Source: Xanthostigma xanthostigma
Taxonomy: Eukaryota > Arthropoda > Insecta > Raphidioptera > Raphidiidae
Direction of reading: 5' to 3'
Assembly (NCBI GenBank): GCA_963575645.1
Contig: OY754466.1
Coordinates: 32,892,001-32,956,000 of the forward strand
DNA: 64,000 nt
The notes under the pieces were generated by a model. It was not told the DNA's origin. It was given only the letters and a program-made list of their open reading frames with translations, and made no database searches. Below, piece by piece: positions 61,865 to 64,000 of this stretch; position 1 is the stretch's first letter, and each line of letters begins with the position of its first letter. Position numbers and translations under genes: made by a program.

Positions 61865-64000
61865 TTATAGGCAAAATTGCTTTATTTCATGAGGGTAAGT
61901 CTATTTACACTATAACATTTAGGTTTGGATCATTCTTTCATAAGAAAATGCAAACTGCATATTTACTATCATTTTAACGCATACAAGCAGTTTTTACATG
62001 CTTTATGACTATTAGGGGCAAACGAGTCCTTATAGGCAAAATTGCTTTATTTCATGAAGGTAAGTCTATTTACACTATAACATTCAGGTTTTAATCATTC
62101 TCTCATAAGAAAATGTAAACTGCATATTAACCATTATTTTAACGCAGACAAGCAGTTTTTACATGCTTCACGACAATTGCGTGCAAATGAGTCCTTATAG
62201 GCAAAATTGCGTTATTTTACAAAGGTAAGTCTATTTTCACTATAACATTCAGGTTTGGATCGTTCTCTCATAAGAAAATGCAGACTGCATATTAACTATT
62301 ATTTTGACGCATACAAGCAGTTTTTACATGCTTTATGACAATTAGGGGCAAATGAGCCCTTATAGGCTAAACTGCTTTATTTCATGAAGGTTAGTCTATT
62401 TACACTATAACATTCAGGTTTGGATCATTCTCTCATAAGAAAATGCAAACTGCATATTAACCATTATTTTAACGCTGACAAGCAGTTTTTACAAGCTTTA
62501 TGACAATTAGGTGCAAATGAGTCCTTATAGGCAAAATTGCTTTATTTCATGAGGGTTAGTCTATTTACACTATAACATTTAGGTTTGGATCATTATCTCA
62601 TAAGAAAATGCAAACTGCATATTTACTATCATTTTAAAGCATTTAAGCAGTTTTTACATGCTTTATGACAATTAGGTGCAAATGAGTCCTTATAGGCAAA
62701 ATTGCTTTATTTCATGAGGGTAAGTCTATTTACACTATAACATTCAGGTTTGGATCATTCTCTCATAAGAAAATGCAAACTGCATATTAACCATTATTTT
62801 AACGCATACAAGCAGTTTTTACATGCTTTATGACAATTGGGGGCAAATAAGTCCTTATAGGCAAAATTGCTTTATTTCATGAAGGTAAGTCTATTTACAC
62901 TATAACATTCAGGTTTGGATCATTCTCTCATAAGAAAATGCAAACTGCATATTAACTATTAGTTTAACGCATACAAGCAGTTTTTACAAGCTTTATGACA
63001 ATTAGGTGCAAATGAGTCCTTATAGGCAAAATTGCTTTATTTCATGAGGGTTAGTCTATTTACACTATAACATTTAGGTTTGGATCATTATCTCATAAGA
63101 AAATGCAAACTGCATATTTACTATCATTTTAAAGCATTTAAGCAGTTTTTACATGCTTTATGACAATTAGGTGCAAATGAGTCCTTATAGGCAAAATTGC
63201 TTTATTTCATGAGGGTAAGTCTATTTACACTATAACATTCAGGTTTGGATTTTTCTCTCATAAGAAAATGCAAACTGCATATTAACCATTATTTTAACGC
63301 ATACAAGCAGTTTTTACATGCTTTATGACAATTAGGGGCAAATGAGCCCTTATAGGCTAAACTGCTTTATTTCATGAAGGTTAGTCTATTTACACTATAA
63401 CATTCAGGTTTGGATCATTCTCTCATAAGAAAATGCAAACTGCATATTAACAATTATTTTAACGCAGACAAGCAGTTTTTACATGCTTCACGACAATTGC
63501 GTGCAAATGAGTCCTTATAGGCAAAATTGCTTTATTTTACAAAGGTAAGACTATTTACACTATAACATTCAGGTTTGGATCATTCTCTCATAAGAAAATG
63601 CAAACTGCATATTAACCATTATTTTAACGCATACAAGCAGTTTTTACATGCTTTATGACAATTAGGGGCAAATGAGTCCTTATAGGCAAAATTGCTTTAT
63701 TTTACAAAGGTATGTCTATTTACACTATAACATTCAGGTTTGGATCATTCTCTCATAAGAAAATGCAAACTGCATATTAACCATTATTTTAACGCATACA
63801 AGCAGTTTTTACATGCTTTATGACAATTAGGGGCAAATGAGTCCTTATAGGCAAAATTGCTTTATTTCATGTAGGGTAAGTCTATTTACACTATAACATT
63901 CAGAGTTGGATCTTTCTCTCATAAGAAAATGCAAACTGCATATTAACCATTATTTAAACGCAGACAAGCAGTTTTTACATGCTTTACGACAATTAGGTGC
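61865..64000 (+). repeat. 2,146-bp tandem duplication, second copy (edge-cut)
   Basis: This is a copy of 59,719-61,864; 2,136 bp lie in the window, so only about 10 bp are missing at the edge. Markers recur in order: GGTTTTAATC (59,942 and 62,088), GCGTTATTTTAC, GGCTAAACTGC, paired CATTATCTC monomers and CAGAGTTGG (61,754 and 63,900). Whether more copies follow cannot be seen. Confidence 0.9.

Larger units (their letters stand above)
1..64000 (+). repeat. Satellite DNA array of ~165-bp monomers (whole window)
   Basis: About 388 monomers run head to tail in the same orientation with no interruption. Each can be phased on its start TTATAGGCAAAATTGC and its end AAATGAGTCC; successive starts fall at 1, 166, 331, 497, 661, 826, 991 and so on to the end. 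Most monomers are 165 bp. The 166-bp ones carry an extra base in the CATAAAGGG or CATGTAGGG start, and the 164-bp ones carry ACAAGTTTATG in place of ACATGCTTTATG. The consensus is about 32% G+C. Although 165 is a multiple of three, all six frames of the consensus contain stops in every monomer, so the array is non-coding. Length near that of a nucleosome plus linker, and long homogeneous arrays, are typical of centromeric or heterochromatic satellites in plants and animals; location and species are not shown by the sequence. Confidence 0.98.
55594..64000 (+). repeat. Super-unit U3 (cycles C15-C16, cut by window edge)
   Basis: U3 matches U2 at a constant offset of 22,104 from 33,490/55,594 to about 39,760/61,864; for example the GGCTAAACTGCTTTAG monomer begins at 36,460 and 58,564. 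After 61,864 it departs from U2, because U3 repeats its own 59,719-61,864 segment. It lacks several rare variants shared by U1 and U2: CTATACCATTC is CTATAACATTC near 56,466, GCAAACAAG is GCAGACAAG near 59,998, and CTCTTATAAG is CTCTCATAAG near 58,800. So the left parts of U1 and U2 look closer to each other than either is to U3. Confidence 0.85.
57079..64000 (+). repeat. Cycle C16: alpha cycle cut by the window edge
   Basis: About 42 monomers follow the C10 order at offset 22,104 as far as the CATGTAGGG/CAGAGTTGG monomer that ends at 61,864. The next monomers repeat the types from 59,719 on instead of continuing as C10 does at 39,761. The window ends inside a CATGTAGGG monomer of the repeated segment. 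Confidence 0.86.

Noticed and set aside
1-64000. Protein-coding repeat (165 bp is 55 codons, so frames persist across monomers)
   Set aside because: In the consensus every one of the six frames has at least one stop per monomer, for example TAG at 4, TGA at 26 and TAA at 99 forward, and TTA, TCA and CTA on the reverse. No long open frame can build up.
1-64000. CRISPR array
   Set aside because: Repeat units are about 165 bp with no short repeat/unique spacer alternation; the variable patches are shared between many monomers rather than unique.
1-64000. A named satellite family (several plant and animal centromeric satellites have 160-170 bp monomers)
   Set aside because: Length alone is not diagnostic and I do not recognise the sequence. 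A search of the consensus against satellite libraries would be decisive.
1-64000. Telomeric or rDNA-associated repeat
   Set aside because: There are no short G-rich telomere-like repeats and no rRNA or 5S sequence in any monomer type.
1-64000. Tandem array derived from a retroelement LTR or other mobile element
   Set aside because: I saw no terminal repeats, target-site duplications, primer-binding site, polypurine tract or coding remnant; monomers join without any flanking sequence.

Overview
The whole window is one uninterrupted array of satellite DNA. About 388 head-to-tail copies of a ~165-bp, AT-rich monomer (about 32% G+C in the consensus I derived by eye) fill 1-64,000, all in one orientation. 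I see no gene, RNA gene, transposon, microsatellite or single-copy flank; both edges cut the array. Monomers are 165 bp, with 164- and 166-bp variants from single-base indels that recur in particular monomer types. The sequence suggests a eukaryote, probably a centromeric or other heterochromatic block that was sequenced through with long reads. It does not reveal the species, and I do not recognise the monomer as a named satellite family.

The monomers fall into types recognised by three patches: the 5' patch (residues 14-34), the middle (95-120) and the 3' patch (133-161). The types recur in a fixed order, so this is a higher-order repeat (HOR). I use the monomer with cagccaag in the middle and cttcacgacaattgcgtgc at its 3' end as the head of each cycle. 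It occurs 17 times, at 1, 1486, 8416, 9735, 13694, 15508, 23100, 24914, 30854, 33490, 34975, 41575, 42894, 46853, 52793, 55594 and 57079. This divides the window into cycles C0 to C16 of 8 to 46 monomers. Long 'alpha' cycles (C1, C5, C7, C10, C13, C16) run through up to 42-46 ordered types. Short 'beta' cycles (C2, C6, C8, C11, C14) use a different version of the third to sixth monomers and return quickly to the head. C3 and C12 are alpha cycles fused to a beta tail; C4 is a truncated alpha cycle; C0, C9 and C15 are 9-monomer alpha stubs.

A third tier lies above the cycles. C0-C8 (U1, 1-33,489), C9-C14 (U2, 33,490-55,593) and C15-C16 (U3, 55,594 to the edge) are copies of one super-unit. U1 and U2 read almost identically base for base, except that U1 carries an extra 11,220 bp (68 monomers, 12,210-23,429) and there are three small differences of whole monomers: +3 at 7,261, -1 near 41,000 and -1 at 31,184. 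U3 carries a private 2,146-bp tandem duplication at the right edge. Nested block sizes of 1, 2, 7, 9, 13, 42, 68 and 134-203 monomers, with breakpoints in phase with the monomer, are what repeated unequal crossing-over or replication slippage would leave.

Nothing here encodes a protein system. The points most worth following are the very large super-unit, the alternating alpha and beta cycles, the island of unshared monomers at 16,004-18,149, the well-conserved monomer core (35-96), a dyad spanning monomer junctions, CpG-decay-like variant sites, and a good splice-donor match in many monomers. Monomer types and block boundaries were worked out by eye; identities were not computed.
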